Program-made: the position numbers and the translations under genes
In this document: in pieces, positions 45,552 to 55,426 of the stretch
How the letters are laid out: the number at the start of each line of letters is the position of its first letter
Numbering within the stretch: the stretch's first letter is position 1
Assembly (NCBI RefSeq): GCF_905163445.1
Contig: NC_053194.1
Span: forward strand, 18,270,921-18,334,920
Direction: 5' to 3'
Source of the DNA: Pararge aegeria
Lineage: Eukaryota > Arthropoda > Insecta > Lepidoptera > Nymphalidae
DNA length: 64,000 nucleotides
Notes under the pieces: generated by a model
Database searches by the model: none
Told to the model about the DNA's origin: nothing
Seen by the model: only the letters and a program-made list of their open reading frames with translations

Positions 45552-45903
45552 TTACTCTCGTGCTTCGTTCGAAGATATTAGCAATGTACACATTGTAGAT
45601 GTTGAGAGAGTGTAATTATCATGAAACATATGTATCTACTTTATTTGTAATGATTATTTTGTAACAATCTAATTATAAAATCACTTTTATGATAAACACC
45701 ACTTTAACAAAATCACTAACAAATTAATTAATAAATAAAAGTTATCAATTCATTATTATAAGAATTTTCTAAATGATTGTAATATAATTACTTTAATCTT
45801 TTGTATGAGGTTTGCATAATTAAGTAAAGGCAATAATTATTTAAATTTTAAGTATTTAATACGTTATTGGCAAATACTCTAATTGAACAATTCTCATTAG
45901 ATA

Positions 45904-46480
45904 CTATTCTATTGTAGTATTTTGCGAAGGAGTTTGAGCTCCACCCTGCAGTATTTCTATACTCACTCCTGCCCTGACTTTGGAAATCGATGCATGCCTA
46001 GTACTGTGAGCAGTAAATATGGATGTGTCTATCCCACACAAATTTAAGGTACTTTTGATCCACCTACTCAATTGAGAAGTGACTTTCCCACGAGTTTCTC
46101 GGAATGAAATGAACAATGTATTTACATATTCTTCTGACATATCTTTGTGAAAAGAAAGGTAAGTATAATATTGGCTGTAAACTCGGAATGAAATGAACAA
46201 TGTATTTACATATTCTTCTGACATATCTTTGTGAAAAGAAAGGTAAGTATAATATTGGCTGTAAAGCACCCAACCATGAAGTCTTAATTAAGTATGGAAT
46301 TTTTATTATTACTTCGGAACTTGTGAAATTAATATTATTTATATCTATCAGGGTGATTAATTTTTTGCTCAATTGATCGAGGTTTAGATTTTATTAGGGT
46401 ACCAATCAGATAAATAATCTAAAACTTGGTCAGTATTCCATGTTAGATTATATTTAGGCAATGTAGGTGGTAAACGAAAA
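45904..46480 (-). pseudogene. DIRS copy 2 tyrosine recombinase (broken)
   Basis: ITLIDINNINFTSSEVIIKI then LPFFSQRY, a frame change, and FTAHSTRHASISKVRAGVSI with the family's HSTRHAS active-site motif (His and Arg). An 84-bp in-frame duplication (46101-46268) repeats 28 residues beginning near YTYLSFHKDMSEEY. Confidence 0.82.
46101..46268. repeat. 84-bp tandem duplication in the recombinase
   Basis: GGAATGAAATGAACAATGTA starts at 46101 and again at 46185, and the two copies are essentially identical, so the event is recent. Confidence 0.92.
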
Positions 46481-46826
46481 ACTTATTTTAGGTATCTCTT
46501 AGTTAAATCATTGTTAACTACATCCTGACCTAAATAATGAAAGAACAGATCTACAAGTGTTTATTGTTCCGTATCTACGGATGCAGATATCAGCATTTGA
46601 ATCAAAAGTATATGAAAGAAATCTCAAAACTTTATAAATATGTAAATCATTATCTTTACAGTAGGTAAACCATTTTTAAAACAAGTGTCATACTGTTTAA
46701 GTGTATTGTCTGCAAGCGACGCAGTCCGGATAAGAACCCTACAACCAGGGTAATCTGTCGGCGTACTGCGCGATCACTACAATGAGAAATTATCAAATTG
46801 TCCTGTGAATTTAAAATCAATGGTTT

Positions 46827-47594
46827 TTATGTCAGAAGTTTCGTTGTGTTGGCCACCACAATCCCTGTTCTCTTATCGTTAATTATTTTTCGCAAGGTCT
46901 TAAAGATAATAACAATTGGCGGAAATGCGTAATAGAAAAAATCACTCCACGATAAAGTAAATGCGTTGATTGCAAAGGCATCCGGATCTTTATACCATGA
47001 AACGTATAAAGATTTGTCACATTTGTGATTTATCCTACTCGCAAACCAATCTATAGAGGGAATACCAAACATCATTGTAATTGTAATATAAGCGTTGTTT
47101 GATAACTCCCATTCAATATCAGGATGCGTTCTTCGCGATTCTGCATCCGCGATTTTTTTTTTTTTTTTTTTTCTGAACTGCGAATATAATCACCATGGAC
47201 CGTTATTTTACGTACTTCGCAGCATTTCCATAATTGCTGTGTTATCCCTGTCAAATGTGGAAACTGGATGCCTCCCCATTCTATTGACATAAGATTTTGC
47301 AGTCTTATTATCAATTCGAAGTAAAATTTAATAATTTTGGAGGTTATTCGCAAAATATTAAAGTCCTAAAAAGGCTGCAAGTAATTCCAAGTAATTTATT
47401 TGCCGTTCTTGTTCACTCCATGGCCCACAAGCGGTATCCTCACCACAGGAGGCCCCCCAACCCGTTGTTGAGGCATCAGTAAATATTTCCATGGCATAAG
47501 TGTCACCTGTTATTTTACATACAGCATAATCAATAATGCTTAGCCACCAATCAAACACCCATGTTAAATTGTTTGGTATTGTCATAGTTTTCAT
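46827..47594 (-). pseudogene. DIRS copy 2 RNase H region (broken)
   Basis: EIFTDASTTGWGASCGEDTA and NYLELLAAFLGL (47358-47594), then after frameshifts FGIPSIDWFASRINHKCDKS and DAFAINAFTLSWSDFFYYAF (46827-47075). A T-rich run at 47153-47172 has entered the sequence. Confidence 0.8.
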
Positions 47595-49214
47595 CGCTCA
47601 AAATCCTTAGTTTGTAGCCAGCCTTAATCTACAGCTTGGCACGCGGAGGTGAGTAAACCCAAAAACCGAGCAAACTTCCTTATTTTACACCTTTTTAAGC
47701 TTCTAAATTTATTTATTTATTTTTTTTTTTTTTTCTATAGTTTTTATTGTCAGGTAATTTTATTTCAAATTATTATTATTATTATTGTTGTTTTTTTTTT
47801 TTTTTTTTTTTGTCTATAATAAAACCCAAATATGTACAGGATTTTTGAGGCGTAAATACACTTTTATCTTTATTAAATATAAATCCTAAAGATTTTAGTA
47901 ATGATCTTGTATCGGAAAAGTTCTGTAAACAATTATTATAAGATTGCTCGAATAAAAATTAATCATCTAAATAAAAGGTAGACACGTATCCCATGGATCT
48001 CAATAGTTTTGCAACAGGTTTAAGAAAATACGAAAGGAGCTATATTCAATCCGAGTGGTAAAACATTGAATTTGTAAAGGTTGCGATCCCATTGAAAACG
48101 TAAATATTTCCTTGAATTCTTATGAACATTAATAAGGAAATATGCATCTTTAAGGTCAATAGTACACATATAACTATTTATCGAAATAAATTTAATAGAT
48201 GTTCTAAGATCTTCCAGTTTAAAATGTTGCGTATTAATGAATTCATTTAATTCCTCTAATTTTATTATGGTTTTGGGATAGGAAAAACTTTTGAAATAAA
48301 TTAACTTTCACATGGTTGCCATAACCATACAGATACAAGATTACCTATAGATTCCTTAAATGAATTATATTCTGACAAAGTATAGCTTTCTTCTGTAGGT
48401 ATAACTGATTGTGTCACTGAGCAAGAAAATGGAATTTCATAACCAGATATCCAAGAAAGAATTTTACAATCATTAGTAATCAATGACCATTCATAAAAGA
48501 AATAAGTCAAGCGGCCAGCCGGCTTTACCGTTTCTTTCGCCTGTGTCGTGGAGGCTGCTGATGCAACGACGTCTTCAGGCAGCGGCGTGCTGCGTCGACG
48601 TCGTCGTCTGCCTCACCGTCTGATGTCGCGCTGTTGGTCGAAAGCCCCTCGCTGCCGCTTGGTGCGGCGGCGCGCGCTGACTCGTGAAGGGCGCCCGGTA
48701 GTTTAAAGGCTGCCTGGTGATAATCGCAGCTGCGGGCGTTGCGGACTTTTGCGCTCCTGGCCTTGCTGATAATATTATATCAGACTTGTTGATAATTTTA
48801 CCCGACCTTAAAGATTCAGATAAATTGTTACCAAACAGCAACTCATCAATTTTGGTCTTCTCCAGCTGCTCTTTTAATTCTTTTTTAACAGTAGTGAGAA
48901 TAAAAAATCTCCTAAGCACTGAGTCACTGTGTTGAATATCACCTAGGATCTATTAATAGTTTGAGCAGCTCTTGCTTTGCCTCAGTCTTGTCCTCCACAA
49001 GAGTAAGGTAATAGCTGCGCGATACTTGCTTATTTTCTATTCCTTTATAATCCAGCAAAAGATGCTGGATTTTCTGCCAGGGAGGCACGAATTTCGGCCT
49101 TCAGTGACGGCGCTTTTATTAATTTGCAATTAGCCGGAGCTAAATATCTATCTTTGAGCTCTTTTCGGTTTTTTTTGCTTAACCCAGTAGCAACTATGTG
49201 ACTTAACCTAACAG
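47595..49214 (-). pseudogene. DIRS copy 2 reverse transcriptase and gag remnants
   Basis: RT pieces are recognisable by comparison with copy 1 (for example ILSWISGYEIPFS at 48420-48470). Gag pieces at 48575-48919 include KTKIDELLFGNNLSESLRSG, comparable to copy 1 TNIDEFLFGTDLANQL. Homopolymer T-tracts and stops interrupt it. Confidence 0.7.
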
Positions 49215-49983
49215 CTAAGTCTTTTTGTATATTATCACCACATTCTTTGACGGTGGTTGATCCTCTCCTAAAATACTCAGTAATTCTGTGCTTAATGTAC
49301 GCTCTGTTAGTACATCCGGCAGAGCAGCTATCGATTCATTAGCAGTAACTGGGTCATTTGGGGGCTGGAGCTGCGGTGATGCGCTGGCTACAGGAGCAGC
49401 CACTGTTGCAACCGTATCAACAACGTCAGAATGGTGAGTATTCACATTGCTCTGTTCCAGGAGTTCTTCCCAATAAGAGTAGCATTCTTGAGGTTCTGTA
49501 ACATCAACCTCAATGGCGGCGATCTTTTCGCTACCTGAGAAGCGAAAATATGCTTCGGTTATTTACAATAAGGGTGTATGTGAGACTCCGGTACGAGAAA
49601 CACGCAACCCTTTATATTATGGGTGTATTGAGACTCCGATATGAGAAACACGCAACCCTGTATAATATGGGTGTATGTGAGAATCCGATATGAGAAACAC
49701 GCAACCCTATTTTAAAGGCAGGTATATATGTGTAGCTCCTATTTGAGATACACGGAACCTAATTCTGATACCTATGTCTGAATATTCATTGCAAGAAATC
49801 ACATCTTTTATTAAAAGTTAAAAATAATTACTTACTGTTCTGGTCTTGCAGCGACATGTCGCTATCCGACGATAATGTACGGCGTCCTCGCTTTCTCGAT
49901 ATTTTACGTTCTATTTTTCTTAACTTTTTCGCTAAATAATCGAAATCACAATCATCACTTCTATCTTTCTTCCTTTTCGGCAT
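49215..49983 (-). pseudogene. DIRS copy 2 gag start, two exons
   Basis: Exon 1 (49836-49983) reads MPKRKKDRSDDCDFDYLAKK, a basic start, with donor A|GTAAGT. Exon 2 (from 49534, acceptor CTTCTCAG) continues in phase with SEKIAAIEVDVTEPQECYSY and runs to a stop at 49215. The 299-bp intron contains three tandem copies, about 49 bp each, of GGGTGTATGTGAGACTCCG-type sequence (49572, 49621, 49669). Confidence 0.7.
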
Positions 49984-50253
49984 GATAAACTCTTAAAAAT
50001 AATCTTTATTTCGAAGAAAACACTAATTTATATTTAAAACGTACGAAACAGCGATGCACTAAACTGTGAATGACATGATCGGGGCAGGTGGTGTAACATC
50101 GAGTTTTTTTCCTACCTACCTCCGAAATAAAGTGCGAAACGGCGAGTCTAACGTGAAACTACAATGTGTACATTGCTAATATCTTCGAACGAAGCACGAG
50201 AGTAATGTTATTTATTAATGGTATTATTTTAATATCATATCAATATTGTACCC

Positions 50254-50390
50254 CGCACAGGGGGGAGGTACGGGTAGGTAGTGACGAAAAATAACGATAC
50301 GGGACTCTTACGAGGTCTCGCAATCGGAATGAGTACACTTTAAATATTTTAACGAGGTAAAATTTAAGGGCATTGAGGGTCTGGTGCCAG
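50254..50390 (+). pseudogene. 18S rRNA-derived block I
   Basis: GTGACGAAAAATAACGATAC, GGGACTCTTACGAGG, AATCGGAATGAGTACACTTT and GTCTGGTGCCAG follow the 18S 5' domain in order, with a small insertion after GGGGAGGTA and substitutions after TTTAACGAGG. Confidence 0.88.
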
Positions 50391-50832
50391 TGGTGGTTGA
50401 TTAGATCCACACACTATACTTTTTATAATTATGTGGCGTTATGTCTCTATAAAAGTGGTGGTCTTTTATTATGTTATTTATTAATGGTATTTTTTTAATA
50501 TCATATCAATATTGTACCCCGCACGGGGGGAGGTAGGGGGGTAGGTAGTGACGAAAAATAACGATACGGGACTCTTACGAGGTCTCGTCACCGAATAATC
50601 AATACACGAACTGCCCACACACTTGCAAATATAGACGCGCAAGATCGTTACACGAACCGCTTACCATTATAGTAAACTACTATGCATACACACATAACAT
50701 ATACGCAATAAGGGAACTTTAAATTGGAGATTTTACCCTACCACACCCGTCTGTCTCATTCTGAAAACTATTCAAAATAATTGCTATTTTTCATTCTCAT
50801 TCAAATATAAATAATAGTAAATAATATATAAT

Positions 50833-51189
50833 TTTTGACTGAACTGAACCCAAGTGCCCGGCCTGAGGCCGGGCACCCCTCGTATTCATGTTCTAACCTA
50901 ACCTAACCTAAATCTAGTTTTGACACCTTTAGACTTTAGATTCAAGATTTAATGTGAATATATGCATTAATAAAAACTCATTACTATTTTAATACTAGTT
51001 ATGCTGCTGTTGATGCACTGATGAAAGCCAGATAGCTAGATCAGTGTTTAGTTAGTCGTAGTTGCCGGTGGGCTGAGGTCTAAAGGAATCCAAACTAGTT
51101 TTAAAAGGTTTGGATAGGTTAGGTTAGGTTAGAACATGAATAAGACGGGTGCCCGGCCGCAGGCCGGTCACTTAGGTTCAGTTCCGTTT
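50833..51189. repeat. satellite foldback unit
   Basis: Inverted arms enclose about 200 bp. The left arm carries GTGCCCGGCCTGAGGCCGGG and (TAACC)3, the right arm (GGTTA)3 and GTGCCCGGCCGCAGGCCGG. It is followed by an A-rich stretch (AAAAAAAAAAACAAAAAACA). Confidence 0.85.
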
Positions 51190-51493
51190 AAAAAAAAAAA
51201 AAACAAAAAACAAAACGTACCAATACAAAGTACTCTTATTCATATTAGAAGATATTGTAAAATAACAATTAATTTAATTTTTTTTTTTTTTTTTTCACTT
51301 ACACATTAGGCCCGTCGCGCCGCGCCACTACTATATGGGGCGAAGGTGCGAAGTCGACGGCGACGACAAAGTACCGAGTCTAAGGAGACTGATGGCGGCG
51401 CCACACAGTGGCGTTATGTCTCTATAAAAGTGGTGGTCTTTTATTATGTTATTTATTTATGGTATTATTTTAATATCATATCAATATTGTACC

Positions 51494-51631
51494 CCGCACA
51501 GGGGGGAGGTACGGGTAGGTAGTGACGAAAAATAACGATACGGGACTCTTACGAGGTCTCGCAATCGGAATGAGTACACTTTAAATATTTTAACGAGGTA
51601 AAATTTAAGGGCATTGAGGGTCTGGTGCCAG
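51494..51631 (+). pseudogene. 18S rRNA-derived block I
   Basis: Same content as 50254-50390, with the same insertion in the GGGGAGGTA region. Confidence 0.88.
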
Positions 51632-51760
51632 TGGTGGTTGATTAGATCCACACACTATACTTTTTATAATTATGTGGCGTTATGTCTCTATAAAAGTGGT
51701 GGTCTTTTATTATGTTATTTATTAATGGTATTTTTTTAATATCATATCAATATTGTACCC

Positions 51761-52036
51761 CGCACGGGGGGAGGTAGGGGGGTAGGTAGTGACGAAAAAT
51801 AACGATACGGGACTCTTACGAGGTCTCGTAATCGGAATGAGTTTCTGCGACTACCATTGTTTGTCGCGGGTAACGGGGAATCAGGGTTCGATTCCGGTGA
51901 GGGAGCCTGAGAAACTGCTACCACATCCAAGGAAGGCAGCAGGCGCGCAAATTACCCACTCCCTGCACGGGGGGGGAGGTACGGGTAGGTAGTGACGAAA
52001 AATAACGATACGGGACTCTTACGAGGTCTCGTCATC
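51761..52036 (+). pseudogene. 18S rRNA-derived block II with internal duplication
   Basis: Contains an 18S piece ending GAATGAGT, joined to an earlier 18S point (TTCTGCGACTACCATTG), then running collinearly through GGGAATCAGGGTTCGATTCC, GAGAAACTGCTACCACATCC, AAGGAAGGCAGCAGGCGCGC and AAATTACCCACTCCC back into GTAGTGACGAAAAATAACG. So about 205 bp of 18S is tandemly duplicated, with AGT shared at the joint. Confidence 0.9.
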
Positions 52037-52449
52037 GAATAATCAATACACGAACTGCCAACACACTTGTAAATATAGACGCGCAAGATCGTTACACGAA
52101 CCGCTTACCATTATAGTAAACTACTATGCAAACACACATAACATATACGCAATAAGGGAACTTTAAATTGGAGATTTTACCCTACCACACCCGTCTGTCT
52201 CATTCTGAAAACTATTCAAAATAATTGCTATTTTTCATTCTCATTCAAATATAAATAATAGTAAATCTTAATATATATAAATCTCCTGTCACGATGTTTG
52301 TCCGCGATGGACTCCTAAACAACTTAACCGATTTTAAATAAAATTGGCTCACCGTGAGCAGTCTGGTCCAACTTAAGAGATAGGATATCTTAGATCTTTA
52401 ATTATAGTCGCAATTTTATTTTATTGCAAATTAATTGTCACATGTTATA

Positions 52450-55150
52450 CCGGATGTTTGGTGCATCGTGTGCCAAATCGAATCTGATGATTGGAGGGGT
52501 CTTTGGCTATCTCTTCAGCCCTCGTAAAAAAATCTTGCTCAAACGGTTTTTTTTATACTGATTTTAAATTGTTTTTTTAAAAATTGTAAAAATTCTACAT
52601 TTAAATTTTAATAAAAAATAAAGTTGTTAAGTATTAATTAATTTTCTTTTTAATCTTTAATTTGTAACGTTTTACGCTTCTTTTGAAACTAGAATTACAC
52701 GCCAGCAACATCTAGTTTTTGTTTTACAGCCCCGCAAAGTTTTTTTTACGTAAAAAAATAAGCTTGAACGTCAACTTTCGGTTTTAATAAAAAAAAAACT
52801 AAAAGTGATCATGTTCTTCCAATTTTTTTAAAACATCTCTGGACTGTCCCCTTTCTAATGGTGTGCAATATGCCATGAAAAGTAATTAGTAACATCACTA
52901 ATTTTCAAATTTTCTAAACTTAGTCACAATTTTCTAATATTCAACAGATGAAAGAAAAACAAGTTTTTGCGTAAATAAAACTCACAAGCAGGTAAAATTT
53001 TTAAATTTCGTAGGTTTTACTTGAAATAAAAATAATACATTGCATTTGAAACATTTATTTCATAATTTTTACAAATTCTGCTCAAATTGTTCACCCCTGT
53101 TTCGAATGCAGGCCCGACATCTTTGACGTATTGTTACAGTTGTAGTCCGAAGCCGTATTTCGTTCTTAATTGTACCGAAGGCCGCTTCTATGCGTTGTAT
53201 TAGTACCTCCCTCGTTGGGACTTCTGTGGCGTATACTAGCTCTTTGGCACGTCCCCAGACATAAAAATCTAACGGAGTTAAGTCTGGGGAACGTGGAGGC
53301 CATGCAATAGGCCCATCGCGCCCAATCCACGAATTGGGGAACACATTATCGAGGTATTCCCTCACAGTTAAACGCCAATGCGCGGGACAGCCGTCATTTT
53401 GAAATACTATGGGCACATCTTCATTAAACACGGGCACCTCGGCCAATAATTCCGGCAGATCATTTTGCAGGAACTCTAAATAATTATCGCCATTTAAGTT
53501 ATCAGGCAGGTAGTGCGGTCCAATTACCTGATTCCCAATCACTCCTGCCCAAACGTTCACACTAAACCGTCTTTGAAAAGATTGCTGTCTTTTGGCATGT
53601 GGGTTTTGCCGTTTCGGTGCCCAATGGTGTAAATTGTGCAAGTTAAGAATCCCTTCTCTGGTAAATTTGGATTCGTCAGTCCACAGTATTCTTTTTAAAA
53701 AATCAGGATTATCCACATCTGTGTGTAACAAAAACCGACAAAAGTGCATTCGTCTGTCAAAGTCGCCACCCTCAAGACCTGCAACAACCAAAAATCTTTT
53801 TAATTCCCCTTGAGCAGTAATTAATTGCACTAGAAGATTATGGATACCTGCTAAACAAAGGCAACGTCAAACAAAGGTTTTAAATTACGTACCTTGAACC
53901 GGAGTCTCGTGGAATGGATATTTTTCGTTTTGTCGAAGGACTTTCCACACTTTCCATATTGAAATATCAAGTTGTGCCGCCACATATCTAATGCTTCTTG
54001 TGTCGTCTTCCTCAAAAAGTGCCAGTATTCTCTCGTCCACTTCAACATTATGTCGCACAACATGTCCCCTTGGTTCATGAAAATTGACACTCCCAGTCTC
54101 GCGTAAACGTCGGTATGTGTCTTGGAAGACTCTGCGGCCAGGTAATCGTCGACCAGGAAAGCGTTCCTGGTAAAGTCGTTGCGCTGCACGAGCGACACCA
54201 CGGGCTGCACCATAAACCATTATGATGTCCGCATATTCCTCGTTAGAGTATGTCGTCATTGCAACAACAAAAAAGTCAACAAAGTTTAACAATAACACCA
54301 AAAGTAAATAAAACGTAACAAAAAACAACAAAACTTAACGAAAACTAAATAAAAGAATCGTGGAGTACAGTAAGCTAGCACACACGTTAGGCAGCAGAGG
54401 CAGTGATGTCTCGACTAAAAAATAAGATGGCCGCCGTGTCGACGCGACGCGGGGCCCGTTCGCGATTGGTTCAAACAGGTTTGCACTATGCAAGAAAGGA
54501 ATAGAAGATAGATTTCGCTTCACTAGAGTGAAAAAACTATTTTTGCCTGTTTAAACGAACAACGGGCGTATAACTTTATGAAAGAGACAGAAAATGTCAT
54601 CTGCCTTGTGAATTGTGAGTGTTATTTACGCAAACCCTTGTTTTTCTTTCACCTGTTGAATATTAGAAAATTGCGACCAAGTTTAGAAAATTTGAAAATT
54701 AGTGATGTTACTAATTACTTTTCATGGCATATTGCACACCATTAGAAAGGGGACAGTCCAGAGATGTTTTAAAAAAATTGGAAGAACATGATCACTTTTA
54801 GTTTTTTTTTTATTAAAACCGAAAGTTGACGTTCAAGCTTATTTTTTTACGTAAAAAAAACTTTGCGGGGCTGTAAAACAAAAACTAGATGTTGCTGGCG
54901 TGTAATTCTAGTTTCAAAAGAAGCGTAAAACGTTACAAATTAAAGATTAAAAAGAAAATTAATTAATACTTAACAACTTTATTTTTTATTAAAATTTAAA
55001 TGTAGAATTTTTACAATTTTTAAAAAAACAATTTAAAATCAGTATAAAAAAAACCGTTTGAGCAAGATTTTTTTACGAGGGCTGAAGAGATAGCCAAAGA
55101 CCCCTCCAATCATCAGATTCGATTTGGCACACGATGCACCAAACATCCTG
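52450..55150 (-). mobile_element. DD41D mariner-like transposon with 541-bp TIRs
   Basis: The left TIR (52450-52990) and right TIR (about 54608-55150) are near-perfect inverted repeats of roughly 540 bp, starting CCGGATGTTTGGTGCATCG and CAGGATGTTTGGTGCATCG. TATA flanks both sides. A transposase gene lies between. At 2.7 kb with long TIRs it looks complete. Confidence 0.88.
53069..54259 (-). CDS. DD41D transposase (381 aa, one short intron)
   Basis: Exons 54259-53893 and 53847-53069 in transcript order, joined across a 45-bp intron (G|GTACGT to TTTAGCAG) that restores VQ-G-IHNLL in frame. The N-terminus MTTYSNEEYADIIMVYGAA begins helix-turn-helix DNA-binding domains. The catalytic Asps are D180 (WTDESKF), D274 (FQNDGCPAHW) and D316 (SPDLTPLDFYVWG); 41 residues separate the last two, the DD41D class related to rosa/mariner elements. 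It cuts and pastes the element at TA sites. No stop or frameshift remains once the intron is removed. The intron is unusually short; the alternative is a small disabling insertion. Confidence 0.85.
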
Positions 55151-55426
55151 TATATATATGTATATATATACTACAATACTCACTTAAGGCTAAGCGATAC
55201 TGAATAATTTAAAAACAAAATCAAACGCAGACGAAGTCGCGGGCAACAGCTAGTAATATATAATTTTTGACTGAACTGAACCCAAGTGCAACTGCACCCC
55301 TCGTATTCATGTTCTAACCTAACCTAACCTAAATCTAGTTTTGATTCCGTTACACTTTAGAGTCAAGATTTAATCTGAATATTTGCATTAATAAAAAATC
55401 ATATATGAATTGTTATTATTGAATTT

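Larger units (their letters stand above)
45551..50206 (-). mobile_element. DIRS-type retroelement copy 2, bounded by inverted termini
   Basis: The ends 45551-45597 and 50160-50206 are identical 47-bp inverted repeats (ATTACTCTCGTGCTTCGTTC start). In transcript order on the - strand: two-exon gag start, degraded gag and RT, RNase H, tyrosine recombinase. Inverted termini plus a recombinase place it in DIRS. Internal frameshifts and stops make it inactive. It is inserted in the satellite (flanks GTTATTTATTAATGG). Confidence 0.88.
52266..55253 (+). mobile_element. Lep1-like Helitron interrupted by a DNA transposon
   Basis: Starts TCTTAATATATATAAATCTC and ends GCGGGCAACAGCTAG, inserted exactly between A and T: sibling satellite units read GTAAATAATATATAA without it. 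TC start, CTAG end and no target duplication are Helitron hallmarks. Removing the nested transposon leaves about 287 bp, a non-autonomous element. Confidence 0.88.
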
